Of a stretch of 64,000 bases of DNA, positions 19,745 to 28,614 are shown in pieces. The stretch is from Allobosea sp. 47.2.35 (lineage in GTDB: Bacteria > Pseudomonadota > Alphaproteobacteria > Rhizobiales > Beijerinckiaceae). Where the stretch lies: the NCBI RefSeq assembly GCF_024655635.1, contig NZ_JANLGI010000018.1, positions 59,669 through 123,668 of the forward strand, given 5' to 3'. The first letter of the stretch is position 1; each line of letters opens with the position of its first letter. Below the pieces are notes generated by a model, which ran no database searches, was not told where the DNA came from, and was given only the letters and a program-made list of their open reading frames with translations. Position numbers and translations under genes: made by a program.

Positions 19745-20302
19745 TCAGGTGCCGGAATAGGTCACGCTCGGCGCGGACTTCAGCTGATCCTTGGTCAGCG
19801 TGATCTTGCCGTGATCCGGATACATGGCCGGCGCCTTCGGAGCGGCTGCGGCAGCCGGCGGGGACGCCATGCCGCCACCCGCGCCGCCGGCGCTACCGGA
19901 CGAAGCGGGCGCAGGGGCCGGAGCCGGCGGGGCGATCGGCTGGTCGCTCCAGGTCACCTGGTCGAACGGGATCGCGACATCCTTGGAGCCGATGCCGAGG
20001 AAGCCGCCGACGCCGATCGTCACCATCTCGACCTTGCCGGTCTTGTCGACGATCACCTCGGTGACGTCGCCGACCTTCTTGTCGTCCGGGCCGTAGACAT
20101 CGACGCCGATCAGCTTGCTTGTACGCCACTTGCCCTGGCCGGCGAGATTGGTTTCAGCCGGCGAGCTGGCGCTCGACTGCGTCGCCGCAGGGGCAGCCGG
20201 AGCGGACGAGGGCGGCGTCGGGGCGCTGGTTTGGGCCATGGCCGCGGTCGCGAGCATCGCGACGCCGACGGTGGACAGCATGAAACGATGATTCCTGATC
20301 AT
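19745..20302 (-). CDS. Exported PRC-barrel domain protein
   Basis: A 185-residue protein with a Sec signal peptide (cleavage probably after AMA, residue 23), an Ala/Pro/Ser-rich linker, and one PRC-barrel domain (about 59-118, KLIGVDVYGPDDKKVGDV). A second Ala/Pro/Gly-rich linker follows, then a short conserved tail (GKITLTKDQLKSAPSV). PRC barrels are small beta folds that bind other molecules; periplasmic members are common in this order and of unknown role. ATG 20302 is chosen for its GGAGGA box and because the signal peptide starts there. Confidence 0.85.
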   Translation of the reverse strand: MIRNHRFMLSTVGVAMLATAAMAQTSAPTPPSSAPAAPAATQSSASSPAETNLAGQGKWRTSKLIGVDVYGPDDKKVGDVTEVIVDKTGKVEMVTIGVGGFLGIGSKDVAIPFDQVTWSDQPIAPPAPAPAPASSGSAGGAGGGMASPPAAAAAPKAPAMYPDHGKITLTKDQLKSAPSVTYSGT

Positions 20303-20418
20303 GTCTTCCTCCAGAGTGTTCCGCTGCGAAGCGGGTTGAACAGACAACAAACGGAAGGCGATTTTGTTCAGGTCGGCGTTGAATGATTTTCAGCTCTGAA
20401 AAAAAATGCATTTTGGAA

Positions 20419-20443
20419 AAGGTCATGAGTGACCATTGACCTT
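20419..20443. promoter_or_regulatory. Cluster of GGTCA half-sites
   Basis: Three related half-sites occur within 25 bases: AAGGTCA at 20419-20425, TGACC at 20430-20434 and TGACCTT at 20437-20443. The first pairs with either of the other two as an inverted repeat. They sit between the PRC-barrel gene and the ribbon-helix-helix gene and could be an operator or a small RNA stem. Confidence 0.4.
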
Positions 20444-20573
20444 ATGGCTTAACGTGACGACCTTGACGACATCGGCACATTTGCTTGACGGCCGAAGCTG
20501 TGGTCGAATACCGCACTCATGGAAACGTCGCAGCTGCGACACTGTTCCAGCCTCGGGACTGAGAGGTGCGTCG

Positions 20574-20777
20574 ATGTCGCAAACCCCGATCGCGCTGACC
20601 CTCGATGAGCGCACGCTGGCCGCGCTCGATCGGCATATCGAACTTCATCGGCAGGGGCGTTCGCGCGCCGATGTCATCGCGGAGATCCTTTCCGTCTGGG
20701 CTGCGAGCCCGGAGCACACCGCGGCACCCGATGAAGGACTACGCCCCGAAGAGCTCAACGCAAGCAACGATTCCTGA
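20574..20777 (+). CDS. Ribbon-helix-helix (CopG-like) small DNA-binding protein
   Basis: A 67-residue protein whose first 45 residues read as a ribbon-helix-helix: a short strand (PIALTLDERTLAALD), then two helices (IELHRQGRSRADVIAEIL) with the conserved basic turn. Such proteins act as small dimeric repressors or antitoxins. No toxin gene is next to it. The start at ATG 20574 follows a GAGAGG box. It converges with a second small gene 20 bases away. Confidence 0.65.
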   Translation: MSQTPIALTLDERTLAALDRHIELHRQGRSRADVIAEILSVWAASPEHTAAPDEGLRPEELNASNDS

Positions 20778-20797
20778 GACGGAGAGCGGGCCGCCCG

Positions 20798-20965
20798 TCA
20801 GTCGTCGGCGTCGTCACGCCGTAGCTCGAAAGCCAGCATGGCCTCGGCGAGAGCGTGCAGCTCGCGCTCTTTCTCGGCGCCATCCGGCATCGCATTCAAT
20901 TCCTCGACCCGTTGCTGCGCGCGGTCATAGTCTTCCTCGGTGTGGATCACGATGGGCAGCTTCAC
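20798..20965 (-). CDS. Small protein resembling the N-terminal part of HigA antitoxins
   Basis: A 55-residue protein starting at GTG 20965, with AGGAGA 9 bases upstream. The segment HTEEDYDRAQQRVEELNAM followed by ELHALAEAMLAFE matches the pattern of the N-terminal helices of HigA-type antitoxins. The protein ends before any helix-turn-helix, and no HigB-like toxin is adjacent. It may be a truncated relic or a stand-alone small protein. Confidence 0.6.
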   Translation of the reverse strand: MKLPIVIHTEEDYDRAQQRVEELNAMPDGAEKERELHALAEAMLAFELRRDDADD

Positions 20966-21197
20966 GGCGTTGGTCTCCTGTGACGTTCGGGCGGCTGGCA
21001 GCATCGATCCGAACGCCGCCTGACGTGGCGAGTTCCAGCGCACTCCCACGATATTGGGGCGCGCAGCCGGTTTCACAAACGCTTTTCTCTGGCTTGTCGC
21101 CCTGCGGCACGGCAACGTGAGCTTAAGCCTTCGGCAAGGCGGGGCCGCCATGATGGCCGCTTTCCGGCACGATACAGGGCGCCGAAAGGGCAGGTGG

Positions 21198-21476
21198 ATG
21201 CGTGGCTTTCTGATTCCCGCTGGCTTGGCCGCAGCGATGATCGCTGCTGCTGGCGGGCCTGCATCCGCGTTCTGGCAGCGTTCGCAGGTCTCGGCCTGCT
21301 CGGATGCCACGACCGATGCGGAGCGCCAGCGCCTGCGCTGCTGGGAGCTCAAAGCCTATGCCGATCCGGGCTGGCCCGCGCTTGGGGCGGGCGGCGGCGC
21401 TTATCTCATGCCTGCGCCGGCAGCCCGGCACGGACGAGGATACAAGGGTGGCGGCGTGACCCGGCGGCTCGGCTGA
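21198..21476 (+). CDS. Small secreted protein with two cysteines
   Basis: A 92-residue protein with a clear Sec signal peptide (cleavage likely after PASA, residue 24) and a 68-residue mature part with two cysteines (C34 and C48) that could form a disulfide. The C-terminus is rich in Gly, Ala and Arg. I recognise no family. The reading frame is open further 5' without a signal peptide, so ATG 21198 is the sensible start. The tRNA-Lys gene follows. Confidence 0.6.
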   Translation: MRGFLIPAGLAAAMIAAAGGPASAFWQRSQVSACSDATTDAERQRLRCWELKAYADPGWPALGAGGGAYLMPAPAARHGRGYKGGGVTRRLG

Positions 21477-21565
21477 AAGATGTGAGGAAGCGGGAGGCCC
21501 TTAGCCAATCCGCACGGAACGAGTTGACCGGCGCCGCTCGGCTCCGTATGTCAGCGGCCCGGTGA

Positions 21566-21640
21566 GGGCGGGTAGCTCAGTGGTAGAGCACGTGACTTTT
21601 AATCATGTGGTCGTGGGTTCGATCCCCACCCCGCTCACCA
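21566..21640 (+). tRNA. tRNA-Lys (UUU)
   Basis: All arms can be folded: acceptor GGGCGGG with CCCGCTC (one G-U pair), anticodon stem CGTGA/TCATG with loop CTTTTAA, and T arm GTGGG/CCCAC with TTCGATC. The anticodon TTT is at 21598-21600. The CCA end is encoded (21638-21640). Total length is 75 bases. Confidence 0.97.
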
Positions 21641-21728
21641 CCGCAGGCCGCCGCTCTGCTGCGATCTCCCGCCTGCTTTCTTAAGCTCCGTTAACCAGCC
21701 GGAAACCAAACCGCCCTAGCGTTCCGGC

Positions 21729-22040
21729 ATGGTTATTCGCCGCGGCCTTCGCTCGATCTTCGTGACATTGGCTCTCTACCTCGTGTCGGGAGCGGCGGTG
21801 GCCTATTTCATGTTCCACGCTCAGCACGGCGCGCGCGGCCTCGAGGCACGCGGCGCGATCCGGGAATCGCTGCGCGACCTGGAGGGCGAACTCGCCACTC
21901 TCACGACCGAGCGCAAATCCTGGGAACAGAGGCTCGCCCTGGTGCGCAGCGAAGCCGTCGATCGCGATCTCCTTGAAGAGAATGCCCGTGCGATCCTCGG
22001 CCGGACCCACAAGAACGACGTCGTCATCATGGGGCGCTGA
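21729..22040 (+). CDS. ftsB: Septum formation initiator FtsB/DivIC family
   Basis: A 103-residue bitopic membrane protein with a short cytosolic N-terminus, one membrane segment (about 11-28), and a periplasmic coiled coil (about 35-80) rich in Glu, Arg and Leu. The layout and the position just before pdhA match alphaproteobacterial FtsB-like divisome proteins, which link FtsL and FtsQ at the septum. In relatives, eno usually precedes this gene; here a tRNA and a secreted protein do instead. Confidence 0.85.
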   Translation: MVIRRGLRSIFVTLALYLVSGAAVAYFMFHAQHGARGLEARGAIRESLRDLEGELATLTTERKSWEQRLALVRSEAVDRDLLEENARAILGRTHKNDVVIMGR

Positions 22041-22314
22041 GCAGGCGCAGCCGGCATCGTCAGGGCGGCGAACGGCAATCCGTTTGATCGCTTCGGCGTC
22101 GCGGTCCTCAGACGAGCGAGTTCCATCTTTCGATCCGGGCGTTCCAGAACCTGCGACGCTTAGTTCCGGACGTATCGATTAACTGAAATCCGGTTTATGC
22201 TTCCGGTTCCTTTCTTTTCAACAACTTAGACCATGCTGCATTGCGAGATAGCGTGCTCGCCAAGGTTTTTTTGATCCTCTACAACAATAGTCGGATGACC
22301 TTGGAGGACCGCCT

Positions 22315-23412
22315 ATGGCTGTTGCTGCGCGTAAGTCGAAAGCTCCCGCTCAACCCAAAGCCGCCGCGAAGCCGGCGAAGGCCCGTTCGGGCAAGGACGG
22401 CGCCGGTAAGGTCGAAGGAGCCCTCAGCAACACCCCGACCTTCACCAAGGACGAAGATCTCCACGCCTATCGCGAGATGCTGCTGATCCGGCGTTTCGAG
22501 GAGAAGGCCGGTCAGATGTACGGCATGGGCCTGATCGGCGGCTTCTGCCACCTCTATATCGGCCAGGAAGCCGTCGTCATTGGCATGCAGATGGCCTCCA
22601 AGGATGGCGACCAGGTCATTACCGGCTATCGCGACCACGGCCATATGCTGGCCTGCGGCATGGAATCGCGCGGCGTGATGGCGGAATTGACCGGCCGGCG
22701 CGGCGGCTATTCGCGCGGCAAGGGCGGCTCGATGCACATGTTCAGCCGCGAGAAGAACTTCTATGGCGGCCACGGCATCGTCGGCGCGCAGGTATCTCTC
22801 GGCACCGGCCTCGCCTTCGCCGATTGGTATCGCGACGACAAGACGGTCTCGATGACCTATTTCGGCGATGGCGCGGCCAACCAGGGCCAGGTCTACGAGA
22901 GCTTCAACATGGCCCAACTCTGGAAGCTGCCGGTCGTGTTCGTCATCGAGAACAACCGTTATGCCATGGGCACGGCTGTCAGCCGCGCTTCCGCCCAGAC
23001 CGATTTCTCCCGCCGCGGTGTCTCCTTCGGCATCCCGGGCGAGCAGGTCGATGGCATGGATGTCCGCGCCGTGCGCGAGGCAGCGGCCCGCGCGATCGAG
23101 CATGCCCGCTCCGGGAAGGGCCCGTACATCCTGGAGATGCAGACCTATCGCTATCGCGGGCATTCGATGTCCGACCCGGCGAAGTATCGCTCCAAGGACG
23201 AGGTCCAGCGCATGCGCGAGGAGCACGATCCGATCGAGCAGGTTCGCGCCCGTCTGGTTCGCGATTTCAAGATCGGCGAGGACGAGCTCAAGGCGATCGA
23301 CGCCAAGGTGCGCGAGATCGTCAACGACGCCGCCGAGTTCGCGACCCATGATCCCGAGCCGGATCCGTCGGAGCTCTACACCGACATCCTGCTGGAAGCC
23401 CCGCGGAGCTGA
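22315..23412 (+). CDS. pdhA: Pyruvate dehydrogenase E1 component, alpha subunit
   Basis: A 365-residue TPP-dependent E1-alpha. The TPP/Mg motif runs from GDGAANQG to IENN (184 to about 213), and RRFEEKAGQMYGMGLIGGF near residue 60 is typical. The first 40 residues are an Ala/Lys/Pro-rich extension. GGAGGA lies 6 bases before ATG 22315. It is the first gene of the pdhA-pdhB-pdhC-lpd unit, which decarboxylates pyruvate to acetyl-CoA. The 274-base gap upstream probably holds the promoter. Confidence 0.96.
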   Translation: MAVAARKSKAPAQPKAAAKPAKARSGKDGAGKVEGALSNTPTFTKDEDLHAYREMLLIRRFEEKAGQMYGMGLIGGFCHLYIGQEAVVIGMQMASKDGDQVITGYRDHGHMLACGMESRGVMAELTGRRGGYSRGKGGSMHMFSREKNFYGGHGIVGAQVSLGTGLAFADWYRDDKTVSMTYFGDGAANQGQVYESFNMAQLWKLPVVFVIENNRYAMGTAVSRASAQTDFSRRGVSFGIPGEQVDGMDVRAVREAAARAIEHARSGKGPYILEMQTYRYRGHSMSDPAKYRSKDEVQRMREEHDPIEQVRARLVRDFKIGEDELKAIDAKVREIVNDAAEFATHDPEPDPSELYTDILLEAPRS

Positions 23413-23470
23413 TCGCTCCGCGCCTGCCGGCCTTCATCCTTTCCCCGCGTCTTAGAATCCGGGTGCGTTC

Positions 23471-24871
23471 ATGCCGATCGACATTCTCATGCCTGCGCTT
23501 TCTCCCACCATGGAGGAAGGAAAACTGGCCAAGTGGCTGAAGAAAGAGGGCGATCAGGTCAAGGCCGGCGATATCATCGCCGAGATCGAGACCGATAAGG
23601 CGACCATGGAGGTCGAGGCGGTCGACGAGGGCGTGCTCGCCAAGATCCTCGTCGCCGACGGCACCGAGAACGTCGCGGTAAACACGCCGATCGGCGTGAT
23701 CGCCGCCGAGGGTGAGGATGTCTCGGCCGCGGCCAGCGGTGGCGGCAAGGCTGCGGCGCCCGAAGCCAAGGCCGCGCCTGCGCCGGCTCCCGCTGCGGAG
23801 GCCGCTCCGGCTGCCGCGGCCCCGGCCGCCAGCGTTCCCGCTCAGGCCAAGGCCTATGACGCCTCCTCGGAATTCCCGGCCGGAGCTGAGATCGTCAGCA
23901 CCACGGTCCGCGAAGCTCTGCGCGACGCGATGGCCGAGGAGATGCGCCGCGACAAGGACGTCTTCGTCATGGGCGAGGAGGTCGCCGAATACCAGGGCGC
24001 CTACAAGGTCACTCAGGGCCTGCTGCAGGAATTCGGGCCGAAGCGCGTGATCGACACCCCGATCACCGAGCATGGCTTCGCCGGCATCGGCGTCGGCGCG
24101 GCTCTGTCCGGCCTGAAGCCGATCGTCGAGTTCATGACCTTCAACTTTGCCATGCAGGCGATCGACCACATCATCAACTCGGCCGCCAAGACGCTCTACA
24201 TGTCCGGCGGCCAGATGGGCGCGCCGATCGTGTTCCGTGGTCCCAACGGCGCGGCCGCCCGCGTCGGCGCCCAGCACAGCCATGACTATGCGGCGTGGTA
24301 CTCGAACGTGCCGGGCCTCAAGGTGGTGATGCCCTACAGCGCCTCCGACGCGAAGGGCCTGCTGAAGAGCGCGATCCGCGATCCGAACCCGGTGATCTTC
24401 CTCGAGAACGAGATCATGTACGGCAAGTCCTTCGACGTGCCGAAGGGCGACGACTTCCTGATCCCGATCGGCAAGGCGAAGGTGGTGCGTCCGGGCACGG
24501 ATGTGACGATCGTCTCCTTCGGCATCGGCATGACCTATGCGCTCGGCGCCGCCGAGGCGCTGGCCAAGGAAGGCATCGAGGCCGAGGTCATCGATCTCCG
24601 CACGATCCGCCCGATGGATATCGAGACGGTCATCGCCTCGGTGCAGAAGACCAATCGCTGCGTCGCGGTCGAGGAGGGCTTCCCGCAGTCCGGCGTCACC
24701 GCCGAGATCGGCATGAAGATCATGGAGGTGGCCTTCGACTATCTCGATGCGCCCGTCGCCCGCGTCACCGGCAAGGACGTGCCGATGCCCTATGCGGCGA
24801 ACCTCGAGAAGCTCGCGCTTCCGAATATCGGCGAGGTCGTCGCGGCGGCCAAGGCCGTCTGCTATCGCTGA
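23471..24871 (+). CDS. pdhB: Pyruvate dehydrogenase E1 component, beta subunit, with lipoyl domain
   Basis: A 466-residue E1-beta fused to an N-terminal lipoyl domain. The lipoyl domain covers 1-80, with the lipoylated Lys in [12 protein letters not shown] (K43). An Ala/Pro linker (about 92-128) leads to the transketolase-like pyrimidine and C-terminal domains (about 140-455). E1-beta subunits with a lipoyl domain are a known feature of alphaproteobacterial Pdh complexes. Its lipoyl domain is nearly the same as that of the next gene's product. Confidence 0.96.
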   Translation: MPIDILMPALSPTMEEGKLAKWLKKEGDQVKAGDIIAEIETDKATMEVEAVDEGVLAKILVADGTENVAVNTPIGVIAAEGEDVSAAASGGGKAAAPEAKAAPAPAPAAEAAPAAAAPAASVPAQAKAYDASSEFPAGAEIVSTTVREALRDAMAEEMRRDKDVFVMGEEVAEYQGAYKVTQGLLQEFGPKRVIDTPITEHGFAGIGVGAALSGLKPIVEFMTFNFAMQAIDHIINSAAKTLYMSGGQMGAPIVFRGPNGAAARVGAQHSHDYAAWYSNVPGLKVVMPYSASDAKGLLKSAIRDPNPVIFLENEIMYGKSFDVPKGDDFLIPIGKAKVVRPGTDVTIVSFGIGMTYALGAAEALAKEGIEAEVIDLRTIRPMDIETVIASVQKTNRCVAVEEGFPQSGVTAEIGMKIMEVAFDYLDAPVARVTGKDVPMPYAANLEKLALPNIGEVVAAAKAVCYR

Positions 24872-24885
24872 GAGGGGGCTGACCG

Positions 24886-26250
24886 ATGCCGACGAACATC
24901 CTGATGCCCGCGCTCTCTCCGACGATGGAGAAGGGCAACCTCGCCAAGTGGCTGAAGAAGGAAGGTGACACGATCAAGTCCGGTGACATCATCGCCGAGA
25001 TCGAGACCGACAAGGCCACGATGGAGGTCGAGGCGGTTGACGAGGGCGTGCTCGCCAAGATCGTGGTGCCGGAAGGCACCGCCGATGTCGCGGTCAACGA
25101 GATCATCGGCGTGATCGCCGGCGAGGGCGAGGACGCCAAGAGCGTCTCCGCGCCGGCTGCCGGTGGCGCTGCGCCTGCCAAGAGCGACGCGCCGAAGGCT
25201 GAGGCTCCCAAGGCGGGCGCCGCAGACACCGACAGCGGTCATGTGACCGGCAACGGCAAGCCGCTCCAGCCGCAGTCGTTCGTTGCCGCGAGCGGGAATG
25301 CTTCACGCGCTTTCGCCTCGCCGCTCGCCCGCCGTATCGCGAAGGACGCCGGGCTCGACCTCAATGCGATCAAGGGCTCCGGCCCGCATGGCCGCATCGT
25401 CGAGAAGGATGTCGAGGCCGCCAAGGCGGGCGGCGGTGCCAAGGCTGCCCCGGCCGCGGCTGCCGCCGGGGCTCCGGCCGCCAAGCCTGCGGCTGCGCCG
25501 CTCGCGAGCGGTCCCTCCGACGAACAGGTCAAGAAGCTGTTCGAGCCGGGCTCTTACGAGGAAGTCCCGCATGACGGCATGCGCAAGACGATCGCGCGCC
25601 GCCTGACCGAGGCCAAGCAGACGGTTCCGCATTTCTACGTCACCGTGGATTGCGAGCTCGACGCGCTCTTGAAGCTGCGCGGGGAGCTCAACGCCGCGGC
25701 GCCGGAGAAGGACGGCAAGCCGGCCTACAAGCTCTCGGTCAACGACATGGTGATCAAGGCGCTGGCGCTCGCGCTCAAGGCCGTGCCGGATGCCAACGTG
25801 TCCTGGACCGACAACACCATGCTCAAGCACAAGCATGCCGATGTCGGCGTCGCCGTCTCGATCCCCGGCGGCTTGATCACGCCGATCATCCGCGATGCCT
25901 GCCACAAGAGCCTGTCGCAGATCTCCAACGAGATGAAGGACATGGCGGCGCGCGCCAAGGCCCGCAAGCTGAAGCCCGAGGAGTATCAGGGCGGCACCAC
26001 GGCAGTCTCCAATCTCGGCATGTTCGGGGTCAAGGACTTCGCCGCGATCGTCAATCCGCCGCATGCGACGATCCTGGCGGTCGGCGCCGGCGAGCAGCGC
26101 GTCATCGTCAAGGGCGGCCAGCCGGCCGTCGCGACGGTGATGTCGGTGACGCTCTCGACCGATCACCGCGCCGTCGACGGCGCGCTCGGCGCCGAGCTTC
26201 TCGCGGCCTTCAAGGGCTATATCGAAAAGCCCCTGGCGATGCTGGTCTGA
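24886..26250 (+). CDS. pdhC: Dihydrolipoamide acetyltransferase (E2 of pyruvate dehydrogenase)
   Basis: A 454-residue E2 core subunit. It has one lipoyl domain (1-80, K43), an E3/E1-binding domain (about 143-179, SPLARRIAKDAG with GSGPHGRI), and a catalytic domain with the DHRAVDG active-site motif (426-432). Ala/Pro-rich linkers separate the parts. It transfers the acetyl group from lipoamide to CoA. It starts 14 bases after pdhB and is followed by lpd after 17 bases, consistent with one transcript. Confidence 0.96.
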   Translation: MPTNILMPALSPTMEKGNLAKWLKKEGDTIKSGDIIAEIETDKATMEVEAVDEGVLAKIVVPEGTADVAVNEIIGVIAGEGEDAKSVSAPAAGGAAPAKSDAPKAEAPKAGAADTDSGHVTGNGKPLQPQSFVAASGNASRAFASPLARRIAKDAGLDLNAIKGSGPHGRIVEKDVEAAKAGGGAKAAPAAAAAGAPAAKPAAAPLASGPSDEQVKKLFEPGSYEEVPHDGMRKTIARRLTEAKQTVPHFYVTVDCELDALLKLRGELNAAAPEKDGKPAYKLSVNDMVIKALALALKAVPDANVSWTDNTMLKHKHADVGVAVSIPGGLITPIIRDACHKSLSQISNEMKDMAARAKARKLKPEEYQGGTTAVSNLGMFGVKDFAAIVNPPHATILAVGAGEQRVIVKGGQPAVATVMSVTLSTDHRAVDGALGAELLAAFKGYIEKPLAMLV

Positions 26251-26267
26251 GCGGCGGGAGAGAAACC

Positions 26268-27707
26268 ATGGCTGACTACGACATCATCGTCATCGGCTCC
26301 GGTCCCGGCGGCTATATCGCTGCGATCCGGGCGGCGCAGCTCGGCTTCAGGACCGCGATCGTCGAGCGCGAGCATCTCGCCGGCATCTGCTCGAACTGGG
26401 GCTGCATCCCGACCAAGGCGCTGCTGCGCTCGGCCGAGATCCTGCATTACGGCCAGCACGCCAAGGATTACGGCCTGACGCTGGAAGGCTCGTTCAAGGC
26501 CGATCTGGACGCCATCGTGAAGCGTTCGCGCGGCATCGCCGCGCGGATGAACAACGGCGTCCAGTTCCTGATGAAGAAGAACAAGGTCGACGTGATCTGG
26601 GGCGAGGCCAAGCTGACCAAGCCCGGCACCATCACCGTCGCGCCGACCAAGAAGCCGGCGATGCAGCCGCAGACGCCGCCGCCCAAGAACGCCAAGGGCG
26701 AGGGCACCTATACCGCCGACCACATCATCGTCGCGACCGGCGCCCGGCCGCGCGCGCTGCCCGGCATCGAGCCGGACGGCAAGCTGATCTGGACCTATTT
26801 CGAGTCGATGGTGCCCGCGAAGATGCCGAAATCGCTGCTCGTCATGGGCTCCGGCGCCATCGGCATCGAGTTCGCCTCGTTCTACCGGACGATGGGTGTC
26901 GAGGTGACTGTCGTCGAGGTGCTGCCGCAGGTCGTTCCCGTGGAGGATGCCGAGATCGGCGCCTTCGCGCGAAAAGCCTTCGAGAAGCAGGGCATGAAGA
27001 TCCTGACCGGCGCCAAGGTGACGAAGGTCGAGAAGGGTGCCGACTCCGTCACTGCCCATGTCGATGACGAGAAGGGCGGCAAGCAGACGATCACGGCGGA
27101 TCGGATGATCTCGGCGGTCGGCGTCGTCGGCAATATCGAGAATCTCGGGCTCGAGACGCTCGGCGTGAAGACCGATCGCGGCTGCATCGTCATCGACGAT
27201 TTCTGCCGGACCAACGTCAAGGGCGTCTATGCGATCGGCGACGTCGCCGGCCCGCCGATGCTGGCCCACAAGGCCGAGCATGAGGCGGTGATCTGCGTCG
27301 AGGCGATCAAGGGCCTGCATCCGCACCCGATGGACAAGCTGATGATCCCGGGCTGCACCTATTGCCATCCGCAGATCGCCAGCGTCGGCCTGACCGAGGC
27401 GAAGGCCAAGGCTGCCGGCCACGAGATCAAGGTTGGCCGCTTCAACTTCGTCGCCAACGGCAAGGCCGTGGCGCTCGGCGAGGATAGCGGCATGGCCAAG
27501 ACGATCTTCGACGCCAAGACCGGCAAGCTGCTCGGCGCCCATCTCGTCGGCCCGGAAGTGACCGAGCTGATCCAGGGCTTCGTCGTCGCCATGAACCTGG
27601 AGACGACCGAGGAAGAGCTGATGCACACGATCTTCCCGCATCCGACCCTGTCGGAGGTGATGAAGGAGAGCGTGCTCGACGCCTACGGCAAGGTCCTGAA
27701 CGCCTGA
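26268..27707 (+). CDS. lpdA: Dihydrolipoyl dehydrogenase (E3)
   Basis: A 479-residue FAD enzyme that reoxidises dihydrolipoamide with NAD. FAD-binding GSGPGG is at 10-15, the redox-active disulfide is in CSNWGC (C41, C46), and the C-terminal His-Glu pair is in HPTLSE (H458, E463). A Lys/Pro-rich stretch at about 121-146 is an insertion relative to standard E3 enzymes. ATG 26268 follows GGGAG; the frame is open further upstream but that part is pdhC sequence in another frame. It completes the Pdh complex. Confidence 0.95.
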   Translation: MADYDIIVIGSGPGGYIAAIRAAQLGFRTAIVEREHLAGICSNWGCIPTKALLRSAEILHYGQHAKDYGLTLEGSFKADLDAIVKRSRGIAARMNNGVQFLMKKNKVDVIWGEAKLTKPGTITVAPTKKPAMQPQTPPPKNAKGEGTYTADHIIVATGARPRALPGIEPDGKLIWTYFESMVPAKMPKSLLVMGSGAIGIEFASFYRTMGVEVTVVEVLPQVVPVEDAEIGAFARKAFEKQGMKILTGAKVTKVEKGADSVTAHVDDEKGGKQTITADRMISAVGVVGNIENLGLETLGVKTDRGCIVIDDFCRTNVKGVYAIGDVAGPPMLAHKAEHEAVICVEAIKGLHPHPMDKLMIPGCTYCHPQIASVGLTEAKAKAAGHEIKVGRFNFVANGKAVALGEDSGMAKTIFDAKTGKLLGAHLVGPEVTELIQGFVVAMNLETTEEELMHTIFPHPTLSEVMKESVLDAYGKVLNA

Positions 27708-27728
27708 GGCATAAGACGATGACGGAGA

Positions 27729-27754
27729 GCCTGCGGAGCCGGCTCTCCGCAGGC
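27729..27754 (+). terminator. Strong hairpin after the pdh operon
   Basis: A perfect 10-base-pair stem (GCCTGCGGAG / CTCCGCAGGC) with a 6-base loop lies 21 bases after the lpdA stop. There is no U-run, so it may act as a processing or stabilising 3' structure rather than a classical terminator. Confidence 0.55.
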
Positions 27755-27776
27755 GCGATGGCGGCAGGGGGCAGCC

Positions 27777-28550
27777 ATGAAGCGCTTGGGTGTGAGGATT
27801 CTCGCCGGTCTCGCGGCTGGCCTGTTCGGCAGTGTCGGTGCCTTGGCCTGCGAGGGCGAGAAATGCGCCAACGGCCTGGCCTATGAGGCTTTCGGCGCGG
27901 CGCCGGGTGGTTCGCGCCCCGTGCTCGCCATCTTCGTCCATGGCGATGTCTCGGCTGGTGGGCCGGCCGATTACATGTACGCCTATGCCCGGCAGTTCGC
28001 CTCCGGACGCAAGAACATGGTGGCCGTCGCCTTGCTGCGGCCCGGCTATTACGACCGCACCGGCCATCGCAGCGACGGCTCCGACAACGGCAGGCGCGAT
28101 ACGTTTCATTCCGGCAACAACCGCGCCGTCGCCGGGGCGATCAGCGAGCTGAGGCAGCGCTACAATGCCCGCAGCGTGGTCGCCCTCGGGCATTCGGGCG
28201 GAGCCGGCACGATCGGCGTGGTCGCCGGCAACAATCCCGGCCTGATCAACGGCCTCGTGCTGGTGTCCTGCCCCTGCGACGTTCCCGCCTGGAATGCCAG
28301 CCGCGGCCGACGGCCCGGCTCAGCCCAGTCGCCGGTGGATTACCTATCAGGCATACCCGGAGGAACCCCGATCGTCGCGGTCACCGGCCAGGCCGACGAC
28401 AACACCCGCCCCGACCTGGCGACGGACTATGTCGCAAAGGCGCAGGCGCGTGGCTTGCCGGCAAAGGCGCAGATCGTTGGCGGCGGGCATGGCTTCAGCG
28501 GCGCACTGTCGGCAACCTCGGTATCCGCGCTGGGCGCGATGGCGCGCTGA
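27777..28550 (+). CDS. Exported alpha/beta hydrolase-like protein
   Basis: A 257-residue protein with a Sec signal peptide (likely cut after ALA, residue 24) and an alpha/beta hydrolase core. The nucleophile elbow is GHSGGAG (S140), the oxyanion-side segment is LAIFVHGD, an acid candidate is in TGQADDNT, and the catalytic His is in GGGHGFSG. Cysteines C25 and C30 and the pair in SCPCD could form disulfides in the periplasm. The substrate is unknown. It follows the pdh operon after a hairpin. Confidence 0.75.
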   Translation: MKRLGVRILAGLAAGLFGSVGALACEGEKCANGLAYEAFGAAPGGSRPVLAIFVHGDVSAGGPADYMYAYARQFASGRKNMVAVALLRPGYYDRTGHRSDGSDNGRRDTFHSGNNRAVAGAISELRQRYNARSVVALGHSGGAGTIGVVAGNNPGLINGLVLVSCPCDVPAWNASRGRRPGSAQSPVDYLSGIPGGTPIVAVTGQADDNTRPDLATDYVAKAQARGLPAKAQIVGGGHGFSGALSATSVSALGAMAR

Positions 28551-28614
28551 TCCCCAGCGAAAATGGGGCTAGGATCGGCTTGGCGCCGGCCAACCCGCGC
28601 TCCATATTGCGCCG

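Noticed and set aside
26217..28193. A minus-strand open frame of 658 codons opposite lpdA
   Set aside because: Antisense shadow; no recognisable domain and no ribosome site.
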